This document shows, in pieces, positions 23,458 to 35,372 of a stretch of 64,000 nucleotides of DNA; position 1 is the stretch's first letter, and each line of letters begins with the position of its first letter. The stretch comes from Euwallacea fornicatus (lineage: Eukaryota; Arthropoda; Insecta; Coleoptera; Curculionidae): contig NC_089568.1 in assembly GCF_040115645.1 (NCBI RefSeq), positions 2,871,001 through 2,935,000 of the forward strand, read 5' to 3'. The notes below the pieces were generated by a model. The model did not search any database and was not told the origin of the DNA. It was given only the letters and a program-made list of their open reading frames with translations. The position numbers were made by a program, and so were the translations under genes.

Positions 23458-24305
23458 TATACAGGGTTTCCCAATTAAAATCGGCACCACATGAAATTTC
23501 GAATTTCGTTCAAATGTGGGAAAAAGGCTAAAATATATCAATTTTAGCTTGAGATGGGACCAAATTTCATTTTGGCTTCGAATTAATTTCTGTATGCCTC
23601 TAGCGTTCAAAACCACCTCTTCAAAGATTTTAAATAGCAAAAGGGGTCGAGTGATGCATCACTTTGAAGTTGCTTCCGTTCTCTATGGTACCGTTTTTTT
23701 TTTAAGCTTGAACGATTAGTTTTTTTAGAATCACGAAACTGTAGTGGGTTCTTTAAATTTTTTACATTTTTAATACGGCCTCTTTGTCACTACACTCTCT
23801 TTCAAATTATAAACAATTTTTCTTTTTGATAAGAACGGACTAAGAAATCTTATCTTATCTGCACTGATGTTTGAAATTTTTAACCCTCCTAGATATTTTT
23901 TTTGGGATCATTTAAAATTTACGGTTTATGCTGGACCATCTGGATCTCTACAAATGCTTTGAGAACGAATGATCGCAGAGCCGTTTGATCATGCCAGAAA
24001 TGATGCAAAATGTTAGAGAGGCTTTTCAAAATCGCTTCTACTATTGTATAGAAATTGGTGGTGGAAATTTTGAGTAATACGTCCGTTACATTGACTTGTT
24101 TTTTCATAATCATTTTTGTTTCCTTTCATAGTCATCTCGACAGTGTTCTGAAAAATAATGGTTCAAGCTTTTATTTCGAAACGAAGATAAAAATGTGTTT
24201 CCCCTCAAAATAAAATTGACACATTTTAGCATTTTTCCCACATTTGGATGCAATTAGAAATTTCAAAGAGTGCAGAATGCAAAGTTTAATCGGGACACCC
24301 CATAT
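23458..24305. mobile_element. Non-autonomous TIR element (850 bp)
   Basis: The left end TATACAGGGTTTCCCAATTA and the reverse complement of the right end, ATATGGGGTGTCCCGATTAA, match. Pairing continues inward, for example CAAATGTGGGAAAAAGGCTA near 23511 against CAAATGTGGGAAAAATGCTA in the reverse complement near 24247. About 100 bp of inverted repeat is recognisable by eye. No transposase is encoded. The ends resemble those of other elements in this window. Confidence 0.75.
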
Positions 24306-24505
24306 TATTTTAATATTATAAAAAATGCTAATTTTTTATTTTGTTGGTATAGTTAAAACTAACTAGATATAAAACATTACATTCTATGTATTTACTGAAA
24401 TAAAAAATACTTCATGCACGTACAGGGTCATTCAAATGATGGGCTTAGATAAGTAATTTTTTCCCTACGTTAAATAAGAGAACGTAAACTATAATAAAGG
24501 TGTAG

Positions 24506-24757
24506 GTAATTATGAGTACATTTAGTATAAATTGGAATTAACAAAACAAGAATGCAGTAACCGATTTTACTTATGAACGGCAAAAGCGTTACTGCGGTAC
24601 TAGCATCCTGAAAGTTTACAAGAAATATTTCCCTTTTTATATACACCTGAATCAGCTTGGTTAACACAATATGAGTCAACCATGCCAAAATTATTATTTA
24701 TCTATTAATATTTAGATTTTAGCTTTGCACATTGATTTGTAATTTAACAAATCCAAC
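24506..24757. repeat. Dispersed repeat, copy A
   Basis: About 250 bp, closely similar to 29340-29590 and in the same orientation. Shared blocks include AACAAAACAAGAATGCAGTA and ACAAGAAATATTTCCCTTTT. Copy B adjoins a transposase remnant, so this may be part of the same element. No coding capacity. Confidence 0.8.
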
Positions 24758-25502
24758 AAAAGGCAAAAAACATTTTAACATGAAAAGCGATGCTCAGCCT
24801 CGTGACGCCGACGCCATATATTTTTTTCAGAAACATACTTTCTTTTTAAAAATCGAACATCGGTACATTTTAAACAAATTTTATATAAAAAGTTTTTTGA
24901 AATCTTTATTCGTTTAAAAGGTACAGAAAGAATAAATATTAATATACATACACATACAATCGCTCAGTAATGCGGTTGCAAGGCGATATTTTGTTATAGT
25001 TAGATATACTCAAAAATATTTTGGGATAAATTGTTTAATTTGATGAGACACATTATGTGGTAGGAGTTTACTGTTTTTAGTATTTTCGATTATATCGGTA
25101 ATCAATGTCAACTTCTTTATTTCAAATGAAATATCTTGTATATTTTTGCATTTTTATATTCCATACATTGAAGTGATTAAATAATTATTGGATCTCCCTA
25201 TTCCTAGTCCTTACACTTAAATGCCATATATTAACAACATTCATTACCACACGCAAGTTCTTCCGATTCACTCATAGCAAATATTTAGTTAATAATGTGG
25301 CTGAAATTGCTTTTGAATATTATTAACGAGAGTTAACTGACAGCCTGCAAAGGAATTTTTTACACAAAATCCACTCGCCAGCACAAAAATGCTTTTAGGT
25401 ATTTGAATCTTTAAAAGATTAGCTGAAAATATGGCAATAAATTATGTACTGAGTGGTGGCAATATTACGATTTTAACAAGTGTCAAAAACAAAAATTAAT
25501 TA

Positions 25503-25522
25503 TATGTATATATATATATATA
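25503..25522. repeat. TA microsatellite
   Basis: A run of about ten alternating TA dinucleotides beginning ATGTATATATATATA. A second short AT run lies at about 27877-27890. Confidence 0.7.
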
Positions 25523-25803
25523 CGAGAGATCGTCAACATGTATCGAGAAATAATTTTAAAAAAATTTTTTTTTGACTTTTTCTATTTCAGATTCAAGCAG
25601 TTGTATCCTCTCTGCGGAGAGTACAAACAACAACTATTTTTATTTGGGTCAAAAAGTTATCAGTTAACAAGTAACTGCATGGAACAATTTTGTTACGCTT
25701 ATAATAATATTTCATACTGATTTCATAACTTCGTTGCCAAATATTTAATCAGGCTTGTTTGTAATAGCAGTGTTTTTAATTTATACCGAAATTATGAAAC
25801 TAT

Positions 25804-26190
25804 TTATTGTCACTGGCGTAGCCAGAATTTTATTTAGGGGATCCGAATGCAAAGTGTCTACTTTTGGGTCATTATAATACATATCTGTCCCAATATTGGT
25901 AAGTACGACCCTGTTGCCTGCTCAGCTGTTTACATTTCAACGTGCAGTGGATGCTGATAGCGCATACGCGGCGGCTGCGGCGTTGTCAATAGTAGCTTGA
26001 GATACATTCCTAGCATGTTCAAGTGTGAGTCATCTGAAAAATTTCTTAGAGTATAAATTAACACTTTTTTAACTAACCAATGTAGTATTATTTTTTAGAA
26101 GAGGGTGGAAGAACCTCCTATCGGCAGGGTGATTCAAACCAAAGATGGGGAAAGCGGCATCATATCTAGCCCCCCCCCCCCCCCCCTAGC
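25804..26190. repeat. Dispersed repeat with TGGCGTAGCCAG end and poly-C tract
   Basis: The left part begins CTGGCGTAGCCAGAATTTTA, a motif style I associate with interspersed arthropod repeats. The right part ends in an uninterrupted run of about 17 C (26170-26186) followed by TAGCCCCC. The poly-C is striking in AT-rich DNA. The element boundaries are a guess. Confidence 0.4.
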
Positions 26191-26199
26191 CCCCTTAAG

Positions 26200-27486
26200 G
26201 TTGGGAACAGAAACGAACGAGGCCTAGAGCGATGGCAGAGTAAAAAGTGATAATCCCGTTTGATTCTGTTATCTGATACCAAAACCAAAAGCAGCTCAAA
26301 AGCTCTATAGAGAATTTGGGTTCGGGCTCGAAATTCTGTGCGAACAAGGGTTTTTGATGTGAGTGAAACCCTACATAGGCTGGTGATACGGACTTCAGTA
26401 CTGTCTTACTGACAAGATTTTTATCTCCGGGGTAGCGTCCAAAAAAAAACAGTGTGTTAATCAAAGCCATTAGTCATCGAAACGTTAATAAAGTTGAGAT
26501 AATTAATCGCTCAGCAATAAGAGAGCTAGAAACAATATTTTATGCCGACTGTTGGTATTGGAAATGATTTTTGGTAATGATTCAAAACAATTTAAAAATT
26601 GAGCGTCAAAGTGGATCATTAGTTGCCGATTTTCTTCATATTAAACCAACATGCTAATATAGTTAGTCGATGGAAAATTCTTGCCCCAAAAACAATCAGG
26701 AATTAGGAACAGCGTACAAAATTCAATGAATTTTGCTTGGGGGGTGATATGTATGCATGAATGTACTCAAGTCTTCTTACGAATATTTGAATTAAATATT
26801 TTGCAAAAAATAACGTCCTAAATAGAAAAAAAAATCATGTTGAAACGAATGCTTGATCAGTTTAACGATATGAACGACTCGAATGGTAAAAACGGCAATT
26901 TTGGACCGTTTTTAGAATCATAAAAATCAAACAATAAATACTAGTTAGAGAAATTGACGTAGAAAAAAAAAATTGGTTAAATTATGTGGAATGGCCAAAC
27001 ATATTAATGCAAATTGTTTGAATTTGGATGCAAAAATCTTCAAATTTGCAAAATTAATTCTTTATCGGCAGCATCGCTTTCCGCTTCGCGTTTTGTTTAT
27101 CACAGCGCAGCTGGAGTTACTTCAGAGTTGCCGGTTTGCCAGTTAAACTTGCAAATGGTGAACGTTGGAAAAATACAGCTTACTAACAACAAACGAGTAA
27201 TATCAATTATTAGCCTAATTATTAATGGGTATAGCACTATACAAAGGCAAATCACGGAAAAATAATTAATTATAAAGGCAATTTCTTCCCAATTTCATTA
27301 TTTACAGCTTTCAATTTAAGCAATTCAATTTTTATTCTACCATCTGGCAACAATGCAATGGTTGAGTATCACAAACTCGTGGTATTTAAAGAATCATGCC
27401 GTGATTAAAGGCTTGTTTCCTTTGCTTCAAGACTTCGTCTCGGTTTTTAGCGTGTTTATTCCTAAAAACCTTCTATTTAAAAAAAA
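26200..27486. other. Intergenic sequence and 5' flank of AdSL
   Basis: No gene recognised. The AdSL start lies directly after an A run. I see no clear core promoter motif in the last few hundred bases. Confidence 0.45.
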
Positions 27487-30400
27487 ATGTCCTCCAATGG
27501 TGAGAATATCGATTACGGCAGTCCTTATTCCAACTACGTATCGCCCTTGAGCAGTCGTTATGCCAGCAAAGAAATGCAATACAACTTCAGTGATCAAAAG
27601 AAGTTTTCCACATGGAGGAAGTTGTGGATCAACTTGGCCAAAGCTCAGAAGGTTCGTAAAAATGAGTTTTTGTTATTAAAACATTATAAAAATTGAGCAA
27701 TTAAAACAGTAGAGTCCAGTTATAGCGGAACGTGTTATAATAGATATTCTGAATATAACATACCATTTGTCTGGTGTTGGTGCCTGCCCACTTTAATTTA
27801 AATTGTATGTAAAATTTTCTGTTTTAACAGACCCTTCTATAATAGACACCATTAAAAAAATCATATAGATTTCGAATATATATATATATGCCGGAACATT
27901 AAAAATATTCTTCATATTTAATAAATGAATATTAATTAAAAGTATAAGGAAAGACAAACCAACGAGTTTACTACTATCTGACCGCACTTTCACTATATTT
28001 GAATTGCTCGTTCCTCTTCGTTTCTCTCATTTTCCCGTACTGGCGAGTTCTGCAGTCCAGAAGGGAATTCTCCAATACTTGGGCATTTAGTAGCGGCGCT
28101 AGTAGTAATCTCATTCGACAGCGCTTCGTCACAAGATGGCTCTGTCAGTCTGCCTATCATCACCTTATTTTTATATTTTTAGTTAAGAATTTATATTTTG
28201 TTCCTAAATAATAAATAAAGTTTTTGTGTATGATAGAATACCATTTGAGACATTTCCATGTTTACTTAATGTTCCCTAAGTAACTTACACACATGACCAG
28301 ACAGATGTGTCATGGTAGAACTGATCTCGCTCGACAGTGCCTTATCTTAAAATGGCCCTGTCAGCCTGTTCCTCATCTTATTATCAACTCTAATATTACA
28401 TTTACAAAACTTAAAGACTAATAAATCTTTCACACGCATAATATTCGATCTGCATTAAAGGTAAAGGGATTATAACATTACGGTGCTTACGTTATACGGG
28501 GTATTTGGAAAAGTTGGTATAAAACTTGAGGGGGGAAAGTAGGTTCAGAAATAATTTTAAAAAATCTTATCAACATTGATATGACGGAGCACAGTTACTG
28601 AGATATGGTCCTCCCAAAATGTCTTATTATTTGGATATTTTTTAAAATAACTTTTTGTCTGATTAAGATAATGGAATGAAAATTATAGGTAGTATGTTTC
28701 ATCAAAATCGATTATAAATCAGGGTAGTTTTCTAACTACCCTTAACAGAAATATTTTCTTTCTATTCTGCTAAATTATCAAGAAAACGATATTATTTTTT
28801 AAAGAATCAGACTTTTCTGAAAAAGAAAATCTATTTTTTTCCGAATTCTGCCTAATTTAGTCAGAAATAATAATTTGTTAAATCATGTATGGCCTAGAAT
28901 AGTAATATATTTTTTAACAATTTCACATAGCAGACATATTTCACGATGACAGTTTCAATATACAGGGGTCCCAGAAATAGGTGTCATAATTTGAATCAAC
29001 AATTGAACTCGTAAAAAACAACATTTTGTCAAGTACATTTTTTGCCTAAGAGGTATAGTTTTCCAGTTTAATTCATTAAAAGATTTATTATAGTTCCGTT
29101 ATCCGCTTATGGCATTTAAAATTCTTTATCCCATTTCGGATCTTTCGCATAGATACCTACAAAAATTTTTACCCGTTTTCTGATGTGCATGTCTTTTTTG
29201 CGAATATCCAATAAACGCATACAGCTAGATAGGAGGAGTTATTGGAGTTTTACATTACTTACTGTTAAAATAATTTCAATTTTTGACTTACCAACAAAAG
29301 AGGTTACATTAAGTGTTCAAAATGTCTTCCATTATTGTTGGAAATTATGAGTATATTTAGTGAAAATTGGGATTAACAAAACAAGAATGCAGTAACCGAC
29401 TTTACTTATAAACGGCAGAAGCACTACTGCGGCACGAGCATCGTGAAAGATTACAAGAAATATTTCCCTTTTTATATATACCTGAATCAGCTTGGTGCGA
29501 CACAATGAGTCAACCATGCTGAAATTATTATTTATTTATTAATATTTAGATTCTAGTTTTGCACATTGATTTGTAATTTAACAAAACCAACAATTATTCT
29601 CAAAGCATAATTGTATTCGGCGTTGAAAATTTTCTTTTACCCTCAGGAACATTTCCCTATCATTTCGAACCATTCTAACGGCATTTTCAACGCGTCCTCA
29701 TAATTCCTAAATTGTATCAACTGGAGTAAAATACACTATCTGTTTCATATGGCCCCATAAATAAAAATCGCAAGGATTTAAATCTGGGGATTGAGCGGGC
29801 CGCGCAACAGAACCATTTTTACCAATCCACTTGCTGGGAAAGTGCTCATTTAACCATTCTCGTATAATTCGGCCGTTATGGCAAGGAGCACCATCATGAA
29901 AATACTACATGTTTCCACGAATTTCCAGCGAAACATCTTTCAATAAATGATTTAGCTCGTTATTTTAAAACTGTAAATAACTTCTACCATCTAATCGATC
30001 TGGTAAAAAGTAAGGGCTGATGAGCCCACCGTTTATTATTCCAGTCCATACATTTATTGAAAATCTCTCTTGAAAATTGCGAGGCTTTATACCATGAGGA
30101 TTTTCATCTGTCCAAATGTGAGTGTTGTGTATATTAAATACTCCTTCCCTGGTGAATCCCGCTTCATCGGTGGCTAATACATAACTAAGAAAGTTTAGAA
30201 CCTGTCTTAGTTTTCTTAAAACCCAGTTGCAAAAACGCTGCCAATAATGATAATCCTGTGGTTGTAAACACTGAACTTTTTGTAGATGGAATGGGTATAA
30301 TTGTTGTTGTTTTAAAGTCCTCCAAACTGAACTTTTTGACATATTGTGCTCTATTGCCAGTCTACGAGTGCTACCCCCAGGATTATTTCTAACACTTTCG

Positions 30401-32173
30401 AAAATTTTATTTTCAACATTTGCAAAATGATTAGGCCGTTGTCTGCCGCGATCTTGATATCGCACCTGTAAAAGTTCCACTATTTTGAAGTCTTTGAATA
30501 ACACGAACAAACATACGCCTATTGGGTGTAGGACGATCCGGGAAACGATGTGTATAAATTCTACGAGTCCGAATAGAATTTCTACTGGTTTTCCTATAAG
30601 CTAACACAACTATATGAAAATATCGGGAAAAAGTAACTTTTCTGACTGTACCATGCAGGAATTGGGGCTTCAAATAACTCAAGAGCAAATCGGTGAAATG
30701 GAATCTCACATCTATGACATAGACTTTAAAGAAGCTTCTGAAGAAGAGAGACTGACCAGGCACGATGTTATGGCTCACGTGCATGTGTTTGCCAAACAGT
30801 GTCCTTCAGCAGCTCCCATTATCCACTTAGGGGCTACCTCTTGCTTTGTGGGTGACAATACGGACCTTATCATTCTTAAGAAGGGTTTGGAGATGTTGCA
30901 GCAGAAGCTTGCCGCAGTTATCTTTAATTTAAGTCACTTTTGTGAGGACTACAGGTAAACATGTCGCACTCAATTTAATGCTACTATTTCAAATTATAGC
31001 CTTCTAGGGCAACTCCTGCTCTCGGATTTACACACCTGCAACCTGCGCAGCTGACGACAGTAGGGAAAAGGGCAACGTTGTGGCTGTTTGATTTATTACT
31101 AGATGAAAGGGCTTTGCGAAGGGCTGTTGAAGATTTAAGATTCAGGGGTGCCAAGGGTACCACCGGGACTCAAGCCTCTTTCTTGCAGCTCTTCAATGGA
31201 GATGGCGAGAAGGTCAAAAAGTTAGATAAGAAAGTGGCCGAATTAAGTGGGTTTAACAATGTTTATCCAGTCACTGGACAGACTTACAGCAGGAAAGTTG
31301 ATTTGGAAGTTGTCTCGGTGCTGGCATCTTTGGGTAAGTACATCTCTAATTCATAGGATGATTTTACTATTATTATTTTTGTGATAGGATCTTCGATTCA
31401 TAAAATGTGCTCTGACTTGCGCTTGTTGGCAAATATGAAAGAGATTGAAGAGCCCTTTGAGAGGAGTCAAATCGGCAGTTCGGCGATGCCTTACAAAAGA
31501 AATCCCATGAGGTCAGAGAGATGTTGTGCTCTGGCCAGGCATCTTATTGCGTTGTTTTCGAATGCTGCTAATACTCACAGTGTCCAATGGTATAAAAATT
31601 TCAAATTTCTTAGAGTTTAAAACTATAGTTTTGTGAGTTTAGGCTGGAACGAACTTTAGACGATTCAGCTAACCGTAGAATAACGTTAGCAGAAGCTTTC
31701 TTAAGCGCCGATGCTGCCCTCATTACCTTAACAAACGTCACTCAAGGCTTGGTGGTACACTCCAAAGTTATCCAGAGAAGAATAAATCAGGAGCTTCCAT
31801 TTATGTCTGCGGAAAACATCATCATGGCTATGGTAAAAAAAGGGGGAGACAGACAAGTATAATTATCGTTCTCAAATCAACACAGAGCTCTAGAGAATTT
31901 TTCTAGGTTTGTCATGAAAAAATCCGAGTTTTGTCGCAAGAAGCCGGCGACCAAGTGAAAATTCATGGCAAAGAGAACGATCTTCTTGATCGAGTTAGAG
32001 CAGATTCATATTTTACTCCTATAGTGAATGAATTGGAGTCTATTCTGGATTCTTCAACTTACATTGGGAGAGCCCCAGAGCAGGTCATTGAGTTCCTAGA
32101 AAGCGAGGTTAAACCAGTTTTGGCTTTATATGATTTGAAAAAGCTGCAAAAGCCCGTCAATTTAACCATTTAA
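27487..32173 (+). CDS. AdSL: Adenylosuccinate lyase
   Basis: Six exons, 27487-27651, 30659-30954, 31008-31333, 31388-31589, 31643-31856 and 31907-32173, join in frame to 489 aa, against about 484 in mammals. The enzyme makes two beta-eliminations in purine synthesis: SAICAR to AICAR plus fumarate, and adenylosuccinate to AMP plus fumarate. It is a cytosolic homotetramer of the fumarase/aspartase superfamily. Visible landmarks are RYASKEMQYNFSD near the N terminus, RHDVMAHVH (about 89-97), LGATSCFVGDNTDLI, the catalytic-His segment GFTHLQPAQLTT (about 160-171), RGAKGTTGTQASFLQLF and the superfamily signature GSSAMPYKRNPMRSE (about 292-306) with the catalytic Ser loop. The start is supported by MSSNGENIDYGSPYSNYVSP aligning with the family N terminus. 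The intron 1 donor is the weak AAG|GTTCGT. Intron 1 (3.0 kb) holds a transposase remnant that reaches to about 50 bp from the exon 2 acceptor. Confidence 0.97.
28090..28390. repeat. Local direct repeat in AdSL intron 1
   Basis: Two diverged copies, near 28107-28170 and 28322-28385, share a CGACAGYGC start, an AAGATGGCYCTGTCAG-like core and a TCATC-TTATT end. They look like a small tandem duplication without coding function. Confidence 0.55.
29340..29590. repeat. Dispersed repeat, copy B
   Basis: Same family as 24506-24757, about 85-90% alike by eye. It directly adjoins the 3' end of the mariner-like transposase remnant on its right, suggesting that both belong to one element whose left end could be the TATACAGGGGTCCC motif near 28959. 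Confidence 0.75.
29600..30610 (-). pseudogene. Broken mariner-like (IS630/Tc1/mariner superfamily) transposase
   Basis: Reading on the minus strand, the N-terminal helix-turn-helix part (SIRTRRIYTHRFPDRPTPN, about 30555-30500) is separated by a frameshift near 30440 from RRLAIEHNMSKSSVWRTL. The catalytic core follows: ATDEAGFTREGVFNIHNTHI with the first Asp, FSINVWTGIINGGLISPYFL, then past further breaks SPDLNPCDFYLWGHMK with the late Asp. Several stops and shifts mean it cannot be active. It lies antisense in AdSL intron 1. Confidence 0.85.
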
Positions 32174-32603
32174 TTGTTGTTCCAACTTCAATAATATACT
32201 ATAATATTATGTTAATATTTGTGTTTAATAATTCCTTAACATAACGGCCTCAACTAATTAGTTCATACGAGGAGCCCTTTTGGAGCTCGAAATGTCATTT
32301 ATGAAAAACGCTTTGAGGTGCTAGTTTCTTCTTATTAAAAGTACAATATAACCTGGTTTTTGAACAATTCCCAGATCACATTTCTGAAGACAGTTTATCC
32401 CCGGAAAACTGGTCCAAACGCCGTAAATTCAAAAAACTTCTTTGTGACTTTGAAATAACTTTCTTGACTTAGTGAAGCTCCAGTTACACTTCAATTAACC
32501 CTTCCCTGTTGGAAAAAGTGAATGATTTTTTAGTTTCTGTAGACATTATCATGACACAAAAAATTATAAAAATTATACAATAAAATACAAATTCTTGCGG
32601 TTA

Positions 32604-34148
32604 CAGTGCCGTTCAAAAGTGGAGAAACCTGTAATTTTTTTCCGTTATGATTGTACAATAATCCTTAATTAGATTTTTTTATGAGTATGTAGGTTCATTT
32701 TTAAATTTAAAAATACATAAATAAATACACAAATGAAAATTGTTATCATACAAAATGAATTAATTTGTTTTCTTAGAAGGACATAAGTGGAAAAACTTAA
32801 ATAAAAATTAACGAAACATGCATTCCTTTTAATGTTTGGTTGTGAATTTTTTGTTCGTCATCTCTGCATTTTTTGGAGCACTAACTCCAACTCAAAACTT
32901 TATTTCATTTTCGAAAACTTCATACCAAGCTTATGAAAAAGCATCACAAAATAGATCCTTATTTGTCAATTTTTTCGGGTGTTTATGCTCGACTTCGCGA
33001 TTCAATTGTTCCCACACGTTTTCAATGGGGTTTAAATCCGGGCTCAGAGCTGGCTATTTTATAATAGCCAGTTGTTCTGCTTCAAGAAACTCTTTGACTA
33101 CTTTTGCATTATGCTTTGGGTCGTTACAATACAGTAACACAGAACTTCTAAACTGAAAGTAAGAATTCCTCGGCAAATGATAACATTTTATTTCTTAAAA
33201 TGTCCAGATGTTGATATCGATTTATAATTCTACTATTTTTATAGTGGTCTATACTAATATTTTTATTAGTGGTCTTATCTCATGGCCAGAAAAGCACTCC
33301 TACACAAGAACGTTATCATCCATACCATGTTTGATAGGTGGTATAGTATACTTAGGGTTGTATCTCTCACTATCTGGGGTCTTACCGACTTTATACGATC
33401 AGTACTAAACATGCTAAATTTACTTACATTGGATCATAGCACTTGTTTCCATTTATTGTAAAACTAATTTCAATATTTTATGACAAAAGCCAAACGAGAA
33501 AGACGATTTTTTTATAAAAAGTGTTTTGCAGGTCTTCACGCATGTAACTTCTCTTGATTTAGACGTCTTTTAATGAATCTTACGAAAATTAAGACATATC
33601 GATACTTTTTTTTAATGTCAATAACAGTTAACAATGAATTTTTCAAAAAATACTTTTTAATTAATTTATTTATGGCAGCTATCGATTTTCTAGATCTTCT
33701 TGGTTTGGGTTTACTAGCGATTGATTCTTGTTCTTGATATAATTTTAATTGTTAGCAAACAATGCTTTTAATGGAATTTAACTGTCTTGCAAGATCAATC
33801 TGCTTAATTTTCTCGCGATATTTTTTAATAATAGGATTTTTTTCTGCTTTGGTAAATAAACATCTCATGGCATTTTGAAAATAAACTACTAAAATAATGC
33901 TACAATATCAGTTTTTTAAGCAAGCAATGTTTGTTTTATATTAAGAATTACAAAAGGTTTCTCCATTTATGTTTTCATAAAATAAACATTTTGTTGATTG
34001 GCATTCAAAAAAATATTAAATTTTTTGGTTTTCTTCATTAACTATTAACGACAGTTAAATATGCTCGTATAGTTGAGGTATTGGTAATGACTGTGTTTAT
34101 GGAGTAGTTTTTAAAATTCAAAAGTTTCTCCATTTTTGGTTATCACTG
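32604..34148 (-). mobile_element. Degenerate Tc1-family transposon with IR/DR termini
   Basis: Outer ends CAGTG (32604) and CACTG (34148) are flanked by TA on both sides, the Tc1 target duplication. AAAAGTGGAGAAAC follows the left end and its counterpart precedes the right end. A second copy of the motif sits about 173 bp inside each end (near 32777 and 33975), an IR/DR layout as in several Tc1 elements. On the minus strand, relics of the transposase read ERYNPKYTIPPIKHG near 33340 and ALSPDLNPIENVWEQLNREV near 33030-32975, the conserved DDE C-terminal motif. Stops interrupt the frame, so it is inactive. It sits between AdSL and the four-span gene. Confidence 0.85.
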
Positions 34149-34625
34149 TATGTTAGGTAACATAAATCTAGTAAGCTCATGTCAAAAAATGTCCACCATA
34201 GGCACTGTAAACATAGCCTACTTGCGCTAATTGGTCCCAAATAATGAGCGACGCATTGCGTTTGTTCTTGCAAGCGGCGCCGCCTTCTTGTCCAATGAAT
34301 GGTTTTATTGCGGAAATGTGTCCATCACTTGGAAGCTTCGTATCGTTATAAATTATATTATTCTGTCAAATGAGCAATAAATAGGGAGTGATGTTTTAAA
34401 TGACCTAAAGCTGTTATAGAAAAATTTTAATTATACAAAATTTATATATGAAATTAAAAAAATTACGTAATTAAATAAAAACCATTTACATATTTATGGA
34501 CGGAATTGATAAGTGCCACTTTTCAGATGAATACATGAGAGCGTGCCCAATTTACGTACCAAAATAATACAATTTCCCTTACATTCTATAATATATTATT
34601 TACAACAAATAATGTACTTTTAAGG

Positions 34626-35372
34626 TCAGAAATCTTCCTTCAAGATAAAAGTGTAAACTCCGTCTACAGCAAATAAAACTGCGTTCACAAAGGCAAAAAC
34701 TGTAGCAGCTGAAAGCATGCTGACCGAAGACATCTGGACCTCCCAGTATCCCTGGAACTTCTTTTTTCTGTCTGCGGTCAGAAGAATTCCGGAAACAAAG
34801 AAGAGGATAGCTGCTACTAAGGAGAACAGGGTTGATATCCTGAAAAAAAGTTCTGTGCATATGGAGTAAAATAAGTTGATTTAGGTAAAGAGCTATCCAT
34901 TTTGGCATCTCCTAAATTAAAATGAATAGAGATTTACTGGTACCTGAAAGGTATTTTGTCCTTGATAAAATGTGACACAATAAAAATTGCATTAATTAGC
35001 AAATACCCAGCAAAAGCTAATAGAATTACTGCTACTTGTTCCACGTAAATTCTGGACATGTTGGCAGATTGTTTGGTGGGTTCGATGAACATTCCCAAGC
35101 AAAGAGCACACAAGAGCTACAAAAAGTTCTATCGAGTTTTTGATGACTCAAATTATAAAGCTCCATACCAATTCCACGATCTTCAGCATCAGCTGCCAGT
35201 GTTCCTTAATCCTCATCTTCAAAGACTTTACAGACTCCTCCTTCAACTCCTCCGCGACTTTCTTCTCAGCTTCAACCTCCTTGGTCTCTTCTTTCTCCTC
35301 TTCTTTCTCCTTATTATCCTCGGGCAAATCGATAATTCTCACTTGCACTTTTTTGACTTCCATATTCGACAT
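34626..35372 (-). CDS. Four-span MARVEL/Ssk-like membrane protein, 196 aa
   Basis: Three exons on the minus strand, 35372-35169, 35116-34944 and 34839-34626, join in phase to 196 aa. Residues about 1-55 are a highly charged, Glu/Lys-rich cytosolic head (EEEKEETKEVEAEKK). Four hydrophobic spans follow: LMLKIVELLLCALCLGMFI, VAVILLAFAGYLLINAIFIV, LFSLVAAILFFVSGILL and TVFAFVNAVLFAVDGVYTFI. A short tail, LKEDF, ends the protein. The last span resembles span 4 of the neighbouring Ssk-like protein (VNAVLFAVDGV against LNGAVYLVDSV), and the overall design fits the MARVEL class. I do not recognise a named orthologue. An in-frame upstream GTG exists but no ATG, so I start at 35372. It is head-to-head with the gene at 37607. 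A membrane or junction role is inference. Confidence 0.82.

Noticed and set aside
24470..24688. Antisense 72-codon frame shared with 29332-29517
   Set aside because: The two frames are simply the same dispersed repeat; no coding motif and the reading is not preserved.
34176..34335. Minus-strand open stretch including DGHISAIKPFIGQEGGAACK next to the Tc1 element
   Set aside because: About 50 codons, no start or splice partner and no family match; probably mobile-element debris.
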